A stretch of 6,382 bases of DNA from contig CAJCBY010000242.1 in the NCBI GenBank assembly GCA_903960725.1, positions 1 to 6,382 of the forward strand, given 5' to 3'. Below the pieces are notes generated by a model, which saw only the letters and a list, made by a program, of their open reading frames with translations, ran no database searches and had not been told where the DNA came from. The stretch comes from an uncultured Cytophagaceae bacterium. GTDB lineage: Bacteria; Bacteroidota; Bacteroidia; Cytophagales; Spirosomataceae. The translations under genes and the position numbers were made by a program. Positions 1 to 6,382 of this stretch are shown here, in pieces. Position 1 is the first letter of the stretch, and the number at the start of each line of letters is the position of its first letter.

Positions 1-708
1 ACCCTATACAATGCATTTTTAGATCATTTTGGTAAAAATGTCATGGTGGATATTTATACCTACCAATACAAACCAAGGGAGTTCAAAGAAATCATAGGGC
101 AACAATTAGGAAATTATCATTACTACCTCATTCAACCTCATTTAATCGATGAGGACGAAGAAACGGTAAAAATTTTACAAAAAATAGCAGGGGATCGCTT
201 GATTTTATTAGATCAAAATTTTGGGACTATCAGACACTCCAGTCTCATTTGCCCGCCCAATCCTTCGCTAAAAAAGATTTTTAATACCCAACTAAACCTG
301 TTTAATAAGTACCGCAGTCTTAATTTAGTTTTGAGCGAAGACGAATACTTCGATCCTGAATTAATCAATGCGTGTAGTGAATTCTGCGAATCGAATTCAT
401 TGAATTTCCAAGTATTAGATGGCCTAGAAGAGGACGATTTTCAACAAAATGAGATTTATTTCACTTTGTCCGATACCGATCTTTTCCAGGCTATCAAATA
501 CGCGGAGAAAAAGAACTGGACTTTAGGTAAGGATATTGGCGTGATCTCTTTAAATGATCATCCTTTCAAAGAGATTATAGCCGGAGGAATCACTGTCGTG
601 AGCACTCACCCAGAAAAATTAGGTCAAAAAGCGGCCGAAATGATACTAAACAATCAAAAGACGGTAGAGGTCATCGAACCTAGCCTGATTATACGACAAT
701 CACTTTAG
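1..708 (+). CDS. GntR-type transcriptional regulator with LacI-like ligand-binding domain (5' partial)
   Basis: The reading frame is open from base 1, so the gene starts upstream of the window; the ATG at 43 is an internal methionine. The visible 235 residues begin TLYNAFLDHFGKNVMVDIYT, the pattern seen at the start of the sugar-binding-like (Peripla_BP_3) domain in Bacteroidota regulators whose N-terminus is a GntR winged helix. The C-terminus is LacI-like: GVISLNDHPF, then AGGITVVSTHPEKLGQKAAEMI, ending LIIRQSL, which matches the usual p-x-LIvRxS ending. By family length (about 330-340 residues) roughly 100 residues, including the DNA-binding domain, lie outside the window. It should bind a small molecule, often a sugar in this fold, and control nearby genes as a cytoplasmic regulator, but ligand and targets cannot be read here. 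A true LacI protein is the main alternative, since the helix-turn-helix is not visible. A terminator follows at once, so it is the last gene of its transcript. Confidence 0.75.
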   Translation, partial: TLYNAFLDHFGKNVMVDIYTYQYKPREFKEIIGQQLGNYHYYLIQPHLIDEDEETVKILQKIAGDRLILLDQNFGTIRHSSLICPPNPSLKKIFNTQLNLFNKYRSLNLVLSEDEYFDPELINACSEFCESNSLNFQVLDGLEEDDFQQNEIYFTLSDTDLFQAIKYAEKKNWTLGKDIGVISLNDHPFKEIIAGGITVVSTHPEKLGQKAAEMILNNQKTVEVIEPSLIIRQSL

Positions 709-730
709 GGTTTTATTTTATTTTTAAAAG

Positions 731-758
731 GGCCATGTTTTCATGGCCTATTTTTTTT
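731..758 (+). terminator. Rho-independent terminator of the regulator gene, overlapping the 3' end of queG
   Basis: A perfect 7-bp stem GGCCATG (731-737) and CATGGCC (742-748) encloses a TTTT loop and is followed by TA and eight T (751-758). It starts 22 bases after the regulator stop codon. Read on the minus strand the same hairpin is followed only by CTTTT and then A-rich sequence, so it may stop queG transcripts more weakly. The right arm and T-run are also the last codons of queG. Confidence 0.8.
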
Positions 759-1658
759 CACATAATCAATGTTTCGTTGAATACCTTTTAGCTTCGTCCG
801 TTTGATAGCTGAGTAGTGAAAAAGTGTTTGGAAAACCTCCTCGGATAGACCCTCCCAATCTACATCGTGTAGATTACTTTCAAATCTAGGTTCTTCGTGC
901 GGCTTAGAAAAACGATTCCAAGGACATACATCCTGACAAATATCACAGCCAAAAATCCAGTTTTGAAAATCCCCTTGCAAACTCGCCGGCATCTGGTCCT
1001 TTAATTCAATCGTAAAATAGGAAATGCATTTGCTTCCATCCACCACATAGGGCGTAATTGCCTCTGTGGGACAGGCATCGATGCAGCGCGTGCAGGTTCC
1101 ACAAAAGTCTTTAATGGGACCATCTGGACTCGCTTTTACATCAATCAGGAGCTCTGCTAGGAAATAAAAACTCCCCTTTTTCGGAATAATCAAATTCGCA
1201 TTCTTACCTATCCACCCTAATCCAGATTTCTTCGCCCAAGCTTTCTCTAAAACAGGCGCTGAATCCACAAACATCCGTCCTGAAAACTCTCCTATCTCAT
1301 TTTGTAAAGCATCCCACAAATCCTGCATCTTATCTTTAATGACCCGGTGGTAATCTTCACCATAAGCGTACTTCGAAATCTTGAAGTCTTTCACAGCGAT
1401 TTCTTCCGCCGGAAAATAATTATAAACGAGGGAAACCACCGTTTGACAGCCGTCTACTAGCTTCCGCGGATCAAGCCGTTTATCAAAGTGATTCGCCATA
1501 TAGGCCATCTCGCCATGTTGATTTGAATTCAACCACGCTTCTAAATGAGGTGCGTCTTCCTCCAGAAATCCCGCTTCGGAAATACCACAAAAGGCAAACC
1601 CAGACTGCTGTGCTTTGGCCTTAATCAAACGTGAAATTTCAGCTGGAGTTTTTGACAT
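741..1658 (-). CDS. queG: Epoxyqueuosine reductase
   Basis: QueG carries out the last step of queuosine synthesis, reducing epoxyqueuosine to queuosine at the wobble base (position 34) of tRNAs with GUN anticodons. It is a cytoplasmic cobalamin- and Fe-S-dependent enzyme. The 305-residue protein shows the family layout: an N-terminal cobalamin-binding part with FVDSAPVLEKAWA (about 130-142), whose D132 fits the family's proton-donor aspartate, then SGLGWIGKNANLI (145-157). Two [4Fe-4S] motifs follow: CGTCTRCIDACP (C186, C189, C192, C196) and CDICQDVCPWN (C238, C241, C245), with C211 between them, giving the eight cysteines expected for two clusters. It is shorter than E. coli QueG (about 380 residues) because the C-terminal HEAT-like extension is absent, which is usual for many bacterial versions. 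The ATG at 1658 gives the expected N-terminus (IKAKAQQSGFAFCGIS). It is transcribed away from grpE and converges on the upstream regulator gene. No key residue appears to be missing. Confidence 0.95.
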   Translation of the reverse strand: MSKTPAEISRLIKAKAQQSGFAFCGISEAGFLEEDAPHLEAWLNSNQHGEMAYMANHFDKRLDPRKLVDGCQTVVSLVYNYFPAEEIAVKDFKISKYAYGEDYHRVIKDKMQDLWDALQNEIGEFSGRMFVDSAPVLEKAWAKKSGLGWIGKNANLIIPKKGSFYFLAELLIDVKASPDGPIKDFCGTCTRCIDACPTEAITPYVVDGSKCISYFTIELKDQMPASLQGDFQNWIFGCDICQDVCPWNRFSKPHEEPRFESNLHDVDWEGLSEEVFQTLFHYSAIKRTKLKGIQRNIDYVKKNRP

Positions 1659-1663
1659 TTGTC

Positions 1664-1696
1664 TAAAATTACAAAGGGCGATTCATTTATGCCAAA
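1664..1696 (-). promoter_or_regulatory. Candidate Bacteroidota-type promoter of queG
   Basis: On the minus strand, TTTG (plus positions 1693-1696) is followed after 21 bases by TAATTTTA (1664-1671), a 7-of-8 match to the -7 consensus TAnnTTTG with the family's normal 19-21 base spacing. The element ends only 5 bases before the queG ATG. A start site at the usual distance would fall on or beside the start codon. The match is imperfect, so this is a moderate call. Confidence 0.45.
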
Positions 1697-1724
1697 GTGT
1701 CAGAAAATTGTTTTTGGTATCGAA

Positions 1725-1756
1725 TTTGTAATAGGCAATTCGCAATCGTAATTTTG
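1725..1756 (+). promoter_or_regulatory. Candidate Bacteroidota-type promoter of grpE-dnaJ
   Basis: TTTG (1725-1728), a 20-base spacer and TAATTTTG (1749-1756) match the Bacteroidota primary-sigma consensus TTTG-N19-21-TAnnTTTG at every fixed position. The element ends 4 bases before the grpE ATG at 1761, so transcription would start at or next to the start codon. No CIRCE inverted repeat (TTAGCACTC-N9-GAGTGCTAA) is visible in 1659-1760, so there is no sign of HrcA control here. Confidence 0.6.
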
Positions 1757-1760
1757 TATC

Positions 1761-2270
1761 ATGAAAAAGAAAGAAAACGAACCAACGCCTGAGGAAGAAA
1801 TTATCAATCAAGAAGTAGAAAACAGTCAAGAAGCTGAGGAAACGCCCCCCGTGGATGAATTAACAGAGATGAAGGAGAAATACCTTCGCCTGTATTCAGA
1901 CTTCGAAAACTTCCGTAAACGTACGGCAAAAGAAAAAATAGAACTTATCCAAACCGCATCTGAGCGTTTAATCGTTGACTTGTTACCTGTCATCGATGAC
2001 TACGAGCGCGCTGTAGCGAATGCACCTGAAGGAGAAATATCCGAAGGAACTCAATTAATTTTCACTAAAATCGGGAACATTCTGCAATCCAAAGGGTTAA
2101 AAGAATTGCCGGCTAAAGGCGAAATATTTGACGCTGAATTACACGATTGCATCACGCAATTCCCAGCACCCTCTGAAGAGGAAAAAGGCAAAGTGGTCGA
2201 AGTAGTTGAAAAAGGATATACACTGAATGAAAAAGTCATCCGCTTTGCGAAAGTGGTGGTCGGAAATTAA
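1761..2270 (+). CDS. grpE: Nucleotide exchange factor GrpE (DnaK co-chaperone)
   Basis: GrpE is the cytoplasmic exchange factor that releases ADP from DnaK and so resets the DnaK-DnaJ-GrpE folding cycle. The 169 residues show an acidic, probably disordered N-terminus (about 1-33), then a long helix likely to form the dimeric coiled coil (about 34-85) with the conserved YLRLYSDFENFRKRTAKE and LLPVIDDYERA. The C-terminal beta domain follows, with GEIFDAELHDCI (120-131) and the family signature ending GYTLNEKVIRFAKVVV (152-167). Length is normal for the family. ATG 1761 is the only sensible start, because the next methionine (residue 37) would remove the start of the helix. No Shine-Dalgarno sequence precedes it. 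It lies 6 bp upstream of dnaJ, with which it is surely co-transcribed. dnaK is not in this window. Confidence 0.96.
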   Translation: MKKKENEPTPEEEIINQEVENSQEAEETPPVDELTEMKEKYLRLYSDFENFRKRTAKEKIELIQTASERLIVDLLPVIDDYERAVANAPEGEISEGTQLIFTKIGNILQSKGLKELPAKGEIFDAELHDCITQFPAPSEEEKGKVVEVVEKGYTLNEKVIRFAKVVVGN

Positions 2271-2276
2271 TAGAAA

Positions 2277-3443
2277 ATGGCTCAAAAAAGAGATTATTAC
2301 GAAGTATTAGGCGTTTCAAAATCTGCATCGGAGGACGAAATCAAGAAGGCTTACCGCAAAATGGCGGTTAAATACCACCCAGATAAGAATCCGGATAACA
2401 AGGAAGCTGAGGATAAATTCAAAGAAGCTGCAGAAGCCTACGAAGTATTAAGTAATTCCCAAAAGAAAGCGCAATACGACCGTTTCGGTCACGCTGGAAT
2501 GGGTGGAGCTGCTGGCGGCGGTTTTGGCGGTGGTGGTATGAACATGGAAGATATCTTCTCCCAATTTGGAGATATTTTCGGTGGTGGTGGCGACGATAGC
2601 CCATTCGGTAGCTTTTTCAACCAGGGTCGCAGCGGCGGCGGAAGACGTCAACGCAAAGGAACAGACCTTCGCATCAAACTAAAGTTGAATTTAGAAGAGA
2701 TTGCAAACGGTGTTGAAAAGAAGATCAAAGTAAAACGCCACGTCGCTTGTAAAGCTTGCTCCGGAAACGGTTCAAAAAATGGTACCGACCTAAAAACCTG
2801 CGGCACTTGCCAGGGTTCAGGTCAAGTACGTCAAGTACAGCAAACGATGTTAGGCCAAATGGTCACCTCCTCTACTTGTCCTCACTGTAGCGGAGAGGGT
2901 AAAACGGTAGGCGCTAAATGTGGCGATTGTTTCGGTGAAGGCCGCGTTTTAGAAGAAGAAATCATCCCAATCAAAATCCCTGCAGGTGTTTCGAACGACA
3001 TGCAACTTTCCATGTCTAGCAAAGGCAACGTTCCTCCACGTGGTGGAGTAGCAGGGGATCTGTTAATCGTCATCGAGGAAGAAGCTCATGAACTTTTACA
3101 CCGTGACGGAAATAACGTCATCTTTGACCTATACGTTAACTTCGTCGATGCAGCTTTAGGAACTTCCGTAGAAGTCCCTACCATCAGCGGTAAAGCAAAG
3201 ATTACCTTAGATGCAGGAACCCAAAGTGGCAAAATCCTTCGACTAAAAGGCAAAGGGATCAAAGAACTAAACGGATACTCGATCGGGGATCAATTAGTTC
3301 ACGTGAATATTTGGACGCCTAAGCAAGTCAGCGAAGAAGAAACCGAATTACTAGAAAAACTACGCTCATCCCCTAACTTCGCCCCACAACCTGGGAAAGC
3401 GGAGAAGGGATTCTTTCATAAGGTGAGGGATATGTTTTCATAG
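2277..3443 (+). CDS. dnaJ: Molecular chaperone DnaJ (Hsp40, type I)
   Basis: DnaJ binds unfolded protein, hands it to DnaK and stimulates DnaK ATP hydrolysis in the cytoplasm. All parts of a type I Hsp40 are visible in 388 residues. The J domain (about 5-70) has the HPD motif at H34-P35-D36. A Gly/Phe-rich linker (about 71-122) follows, then the first beta substrate-binding domain. This is interrupted by four CxxCxGxG zinc motifs (C158/C161, C175/C178, C201/C204, C215/C218), which bind two zinc ions. A second beta domain (about 262-345) leads to a C-terminal tail ending [11 protein letters not shown], of the kind seen in Bacteroidota DnaJ. The ATG follows the grpE stop by 6 bp, so the two genes form one operon. 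No Shine-Dalgarno sequence is apparent, as is common in this phylum. Nothing is missing or disrupted. A terminator lies about 60 bases past the stop, after a short repeat array. Confidence 0.97.
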   Translation: MAQKRDYYEVLGVSKSASEDEIKKAYRKMAVKYHPDKNPDNKEAEDKFKEAAEAYEVLSNSQKKAQYDRFGHAGMGGAAGGGFGGGGMNMEDIFSQFGDIFGGGGDDSPFGSFFNQGRSGGGRRQRKGTDLRIKLKLNLEEIANGVEKKIKVKRHVACKACSGNGSKNGTDLKTCGTCQGSGQVRQVQQTMLGQMVTSSTCPHCSGEGKTVGAKCGDCFGEGRVLEEEIIPIKIPAGVSNDMQLSMSSKGNVPPRGGVAGDLLIVIEEEAHELLHRDGNNVIFDLYVNFVDAALGTSVEVPTISGKAKITLDAGTQSGKILRLKGKGIKELNGYSIGDQLVHVNIWTPKQVSEEETELLEKLRSSPNFAPQPGKAEKGFFHKVRDMFS

Positions 3444-3457
3444 AAAAGAGATGCTTT

Positions 3458-3492
3458 TCCAAAGTTCAAAGACCAAAGTTCAAAGACCAAAC
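3458..3492 (+). repeat. Five tandem heptamers (NNCAAAG) downstream of dnaJ
   Basis: Five consecutive 7-bp units run from 3458 to 3492: TCCAAAG, TTCAAAG, ACCAAAG, TTCAAAG and ACCAAAC. They can equally be read as two perfect 14-bp copies of CCAAAGTTCAAAGA (3459-3472 and 3473-3486) plus CCAAA. They lie between the dnaJ stop and its terminator, so they would be in the dnaJ 3' untranslated RNA. A matching array in opposite orientation sits beyond the terminator. Function is unknown; a dispersed intergenic repeat family is the simplest idea. Confidence 0.85.
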
Positions 3493-3505
3493 ATTAGTAA
3501 ATCAT

Positions 3506-3533
3506 AAAAAAAGCGGCTTATGCCGCTTTTTTT
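3506..3533. terminator. Bidirectional Rho-independent terminator shared by dnaJ and the GT117 gene
   Basis: A perfectly symmetric hairpin has 12-base arms: seven A plus GCGGC (3506-3517), loop TTAT (3518-3521), and GCCGC plus seven T (3522-3533). Because the arms start with A and end with T, each strand presents a GC stem followed by a U-run, so it can end both the dnaJ transcript (+) and the convergent GT117 transcript (-). Confidence 0.92.
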
Positions 3534-3540
3534 ATTCCAA

Positions 3541-3575
3541 ATTTGCACTTTGAACTTTGCACTTTGCTCTTTGAA
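3541..3575 (-). repeat. Five tandem heptamers (NNCAAAG on the minus strand) downstream of the GT117 gene
   Basis: Read on the minus strand from the GT117 stop, the units are TTCAAAG, AGCAAAG, TGCAAAG, TTCAAAG and TGCAAAT, the same 7-bp pattern as the array after dnaJ and also five units long. The array starts 1 base past the GT117 stop codon and so lies in that gene's 3' untranslated RNA. The 12-base CTTTGAACTTTG at 3548-3559 is the exact complement of CAAAGTTCAAAG at 3460-3471 and 3474-3485, so the two arrays form an inverted repeat around the terminator. Confidence 0.85.
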
Positions 3576-3576
3576 T

Positions 3577-6382
3577 TTATTGCAACCTAGCTAACTGCTT
3601 ATTAAACTTCGCCTCCAGTGCCTGGTATTTTGCAGGACTTACCTTAGATGCTTTCAAAGCAGAAACCACAAGGTTCATTTCATAGATCGCAATTTGAACA
3701 TCTCGTTCGTGCGCATTATAGCGTCCATCTAAGTAATAGTCCAATAATTGGTCATCTCTATTGACAATTTTAGAGGCCATGGTTAGGGCAGATTTCGAAT
3801 CCCCTACTGCGATGTATAATTCAACCATTGAAGCGGAGAATTGATCGTAAGGGATAACTTTGTCAGGCATTTTTTGGTCCAAATAATCTAACACTTGTTT
3901 AGCCTTAGCTGCCTTACCCTCCCTAACTAATTGATCCGCTAAACGATAAATACTTAAGCGAGCTGTTACCGATGGGATTCCCAAATAGAAATCACCATGG
4001 TAGTAGATTTTTTCATTAGCTAGACCTCTCCAATACATCTTTTTCAAGATATTTTCAGACATGATATCAGTATTAACATACCCATCATTTGCACCTGGAA
4101 TCTTAAATGGCATTAATCGGTAGGCATAACCCTCTAATTGCATCGATTCCTTTAGACCTAAATACTGATCATTAGGTAAAGTTGAGGCAAAATAGATCGG
4201 ACGATTCCATCCTGAAATCGCATTGTTTGAGATGATTTCTAATTGAATTAACTCTGCTTTATAAATGTTGTGAGAGGGTAATTTCCATCCCAAACCAGGC
4301 GTCAAATACGGCACAAATTGCTTAGGGAACCAGTTTGATTTAGCCACAGCAGCTATGTCGACAGGAACGTAAACTGAATCTGTAGGAAGTGTGTTGATGG
4401 TCTCCCCTAATTGAGTTTGCTCTTGAATGGTCGGACTTTCTTTGCGTAATAAATCCAAATAATCCGGTAATAACATCGCATCAAGCCCTTGCTGAGGATT
4501 GTATAAAATCTGATCGTTTACCCCTTCCATTAACTGATCCTTGCTTAATTGAATCGGTAAAGGCTGAGATTCGTAGGTTTTACGCTTCATTTGATCAATG
4601 TACCAGTCTGTTCCTAAAAGAGATAAATTACATACACGAACGTCTGTTCTAAATCCTTCTACTTCTTGTACGTACCAAAGCGGGAATGTATCATTATCCC
4701 CTCCCGTAAATAGAATGGCATTCGGGGCACAGGAGTTTAGTAGATTTTTAGCGAAATCAATCTGGTGGTAGCGATCACTTCGGTCGTGGTCATCCCAGTT
4801 TTGTTGGGCCAAAATCGCAGGTGCCGTTAAACCTAGCAAGGCGGCAATCGCCCACTTAGCCCTATCTGCTTTGACAAATTTTTGGATAAACTCTAAAATC
4901 TGCATTACCGCAAAACCTGCCCAAATCGACATAAAGTAGAACGATCCTACAAAGATATAATCACGTTCACGAGGTTCAGTAGGAGGTGAATTTAGGTAAA
5001 CCGTTAAGGCTACCCCAGTTAGAACGAACATCAAAATCGTCACTAAAAGATCTTTATCGTTCTTGCGAAGCATATAAAAGAATCCTAATAATACGAAGAT
5101 GATCGGTAAAAAGAAGTAATTGTTACGCGCCTTATTATTGCGTAAAATATCAGGCAATTTCGAAGAGTCCTCGAAGGTATTTATCGCCCAAGCATCTTGA
5201 AAATCACTTGCGCGACCTACAAAATTCCACAACAAATAACGCATGTACATATGCCCTAATTGATGAGTAAACAAGAATTCAAGATTCTTACCAAAACTCG
5301 GTTTTTCTCCAGCTGGAATACCTAGCATTTCTTGGTACAATTTCACATGATTCCCTTGCGTAGAATAGACGCGAGGCAATAACATCATTTGGGTTTTATC
5401 GTATTCGTACACCGGTTTCTTCGTGTACTCCACATATTTCCCATCCTTCATTTTATAAATAGGCGTCTCTGCACCTTCTTTATAACCTGTTACTTCGGCC
5501 GTATAAACAGGACCATAGATTAAGGAACGCTCACCGTATTGCTCTCTTTTTAGGTATTTCAAGAAGTTCAAGATGTTACTTGGATCATTTTCATTGATCG
5601 GAGTATTGTAACCTGAGCGAACTAAAGCAACCGTATAAGTTGAATAACCAATCAAAAGGAAAACGAAGGAGAATAGCGCGACATTGAGTACTTCCTTGCC
5701 TTTGGCATACGAATAACGAATCCCAAAAACCACGGCAGCAATTAATAAAATCAAGAAAACAATCGCGCCTGTACCATAAGAGAAACCTAGGGAATTCACG
5801 AAAGTCAACTCAAATTGAAAAGCTAAGCTAGGTAAGCCCGGAATAATTCCCGCATTAATAACCCCTAAAATAAACAAGGCAACGAAGATCGAAGCCAATC
5901 CACCAGTCAAGGTAGGCTTTTCATAGCGCTTAAAATAATACAGTAATCCTAAGGCAGGAAGCGTCACTAAGTTCAACAAATGGACCCCGATGGATAAACC
6001 TACTAGGTAAGCAATGAATAAAATCCAACGATTCGATTCTGCCCGATCCTCCACTAATTCCCACTTAAATGCCGCCCAAACAACAATTGCCGTAAAGAAT
6101 GACGACATCGCATACACCTCTGCTTCTACCGCTGAGAACCAAAAAGTATCAGAAAATGTGTAAATCAATGAACCCACCACACCTGAGACCAATAAACCAA
6201 AACGCTCGTTCGAATTCAACTCTTCAAATGACTTTTTGATCATCTTGCGACCTATCATCACAATCGTCCAGTGCAAAAACAAAATGGTAAAGGCGCTGCT
6301 CAAGACAGACATCATATTGACCCAATAGGCCACTTTAGTGACATCCCCTAATGCTAACAAAGAGAACATGCGCCCTAACAAC
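3577..6382 (-). CDS. DUF2723 / GT117-family membrane protein, putative glycosyltransferase (5' partial)
   Basis: The family (Pfam PF11028, CAZy GT117) includes human TMEM260, an O-mannosyltransferase; the substrate of bacterial members is not known to me. I infer a role in glycosylating envelope or exported proteins at the inner membrane. The visible 934 residues hold about 11-12 hydrophobic segments: eight in residues 18-252 and four in 422-524. A hydrophilic, presumably periplasmic stretch separates the two groups (about 255-420). Conserved-looking blocks are DTFWFSAVEAEVYAMSSFF (78-96), NSPPTEPRERDYIFVGSFY (464-482) and LFTGGDNDTFPLWYVQEVEG (557-576). A soluble C-terminal half follows, ending in helical, TPR-like sequence (about 805-934). 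The frame is open to the right edge, and the TTG at 6379-6381 is an internal leucine (LLGRMFSLLALGD), not a start. Probably 50-60 N-terminal residues are missing, including the first membrane helix and the acidic motif expected in its following loop. It converges on dnaJ and shares its terminator. Confidence 0.85.
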   Translation of the reverse strand, partial: LLGRMFSLLALGDVTKVAYWVNMMSVLSSAFTILFLHWTIVMIGRKMIKKSFEELNSNERFGLLVSGVVGSLIYTFSDTFWFSAVEAEVYAMSSFFTAIVVWAAFKWELVEDRAESNRWILFIAYLVGLSIGVHLLNLVTLPALGLLYYFKRYEKPTLTGGLASIFVALFILGVINAGIIPGLPSLAFQFELTFVNSLGFSYGTGAIVFLILLIAAVVFGIRYSYAKGKEVLNVALFSFVFLLIGYSTYTVALVRSGYNTPINENDPSNILNFLKYLKREQYGERSLIYGPVYTAEVTGYKEGAETPIYKMKDGKYVEYTKKPVYEYDKTQMMLLPRVYSTQGNHVKLYQEMLGIPAGEKPSFGKNLEFLFTHQLGHMYMRYLLWNFVGRASDFQDAWAINTFEDSSKLPDILRNNKARNNYFFLPIIFVLLGFFYMLRKNDKDLLVTILMFVLTGVALTVYLNSPPTEPRERDYIFVGSFYFMSIWAGFAVMQILEFIQKFVKADRAKWAIAALLGLTAPAILAQQNWDDHDRSDRYHQIDFAKNLLNSCAPNAILFTGGDNDTFPLWYVQEVEGFRTDVRVCNLSLLGTDWYIDQMKRKTYESQPLPIQLSKDQLMEGVNDQILYNPQQGLDAMLLPDYLDLLRKESPTIQEQTQLGETINTLPTDSVYVPVDIAAVAKSNWFPKQFVPYLTPGLGWKLPSHNIYKAELIQLEIISNNAISGWNRPIYFASTLPNDQYLGLKESMQLEGYAYRLMPFKIPGANDGYVNTDIMSENILKKMYWRGLANEKIYYHGDFYLGIPSVTARLSIYRLADQLVREGKAAKAKQVLDYLDQKMPDKVIPYDQFSASMVELYIAVGDSKSALTMASKIVNRDDQLLDYYLDGRYNAHERDVQIAIYEMNLVVSALKASKVSPAKYQALEAKFNKQLARLQ

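Noticed and set aside
43..708. ATG at 43 as the true start of the first gene
   Set aside because: The frame is open to base 1 and the upstream residues (TLYNAFLDHFGKNV) match the expected regulator family pattern, so the gene is cut by the window edge.
741..1658. queG as a truncated gene because it lacks about 75 residues compared with E. coli
   Set aside because: Many bacterial QueG proteins are about 300-310 residues without the HEAT-like extension, and all cluster cysteines and the aspartate are present.
1659..1760. CIRCE or other inverted-repeat operator between queG and grpE
   Set aside because: No inverted repeat resembling CIRCE or any convincing long dyad is present in the gap.
2051..3073. 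Minus-strand open frames at 2051-2239, 2419-2604, 2448-2651 and 2882-3073
   Set aside because: They lie antisense inside grpE and dnaJ, have low-complexity or unlikely protein sequences (His/Arg- or Ala/Thr-rich runs opposite the Gly-rich linker) and match no family I know.
3443..3459. Small hairpin GAAAAG / CTTTTC at the dnaJ stop codon
   Set aside because: It is only 6 bp, AT-rich and without a T-run; the strong hairpin at 3506-3533 explains termination better.
3458..3492. CRISPR-like direct repeat array
   Set aside because: The units are 7 bp (or 14 bp) in direct contact with no spacers, and no cas gene is near.
6379..6381. TTG as a start codon of the large minus-strand gene
   Set aside because: It encodes an internal leucine of the family pattern LLGRMFSLLALGD, the frame continues to the edge, and the N-terminal helix is missing.

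Overview
The window reads as ordinary chromosomal DNA of a Bacteroidota bacterium, most likely from the Cytophagales. Four things point there: promoter-like sites of the TTTG / TAnnTTTG type, no clear Shine-Dalgarno sequences, a GntR-type regulator with a periplasmic-binding-protein-like ligand domain, and a large DUF2723/GT117 membrane protein typical of the phylum. Genus cannot be set from the sequence alone. Coding density is high. The only gaps are 709-740, 1659-1760, 2271-2276 and 3444-3576, so no gene-free stretch exceeds 300 bases.

Layout: (1) The 3' part of a GntR/LacI-like regulator (+) enters from the left edge and ends at 708, followed by a hairpin terminator. (2) queG, epoxyqueuosine reductase (-), converges on it, and its last codons are embedded in that terminator. 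(3) A 102-bp divergent intergenic region carries a candidate promoter for queG and one for grpE, both close to the start codons. (4) grpE and dnaJ (+) form a tight two-gene chaperone operon with 6 bp between them. (5) A 133-bp convergent intergenic region holds a strong symmetric terminator flanked on each side by five 7-bp repeats (NNCAAAG) in mirrored orientation. (6) A large multi-membrane DUF2723/GT117-type putative glycosyltransferase (-) runs off the right edge and lacks its N-terminus.

The genes serve separate housekeeping roles: GrpE and DnaJ are co-chaperones of DnaK, QueG completes queuosine synthesis for tRNA wobble modification, the GT117 protein probably acts in envelope or protein glycosylation, and the regulator has an unknown ligand. 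I see no mobile element, CRISPR array, RNA gene or clearly new multi-gene system. The most unusual structures are the mirrored heptamer arrays around the 3514-3525 terminator, the overlap of queG with its neighbour's terminator, and the paired promoters with almost no 5' leader.
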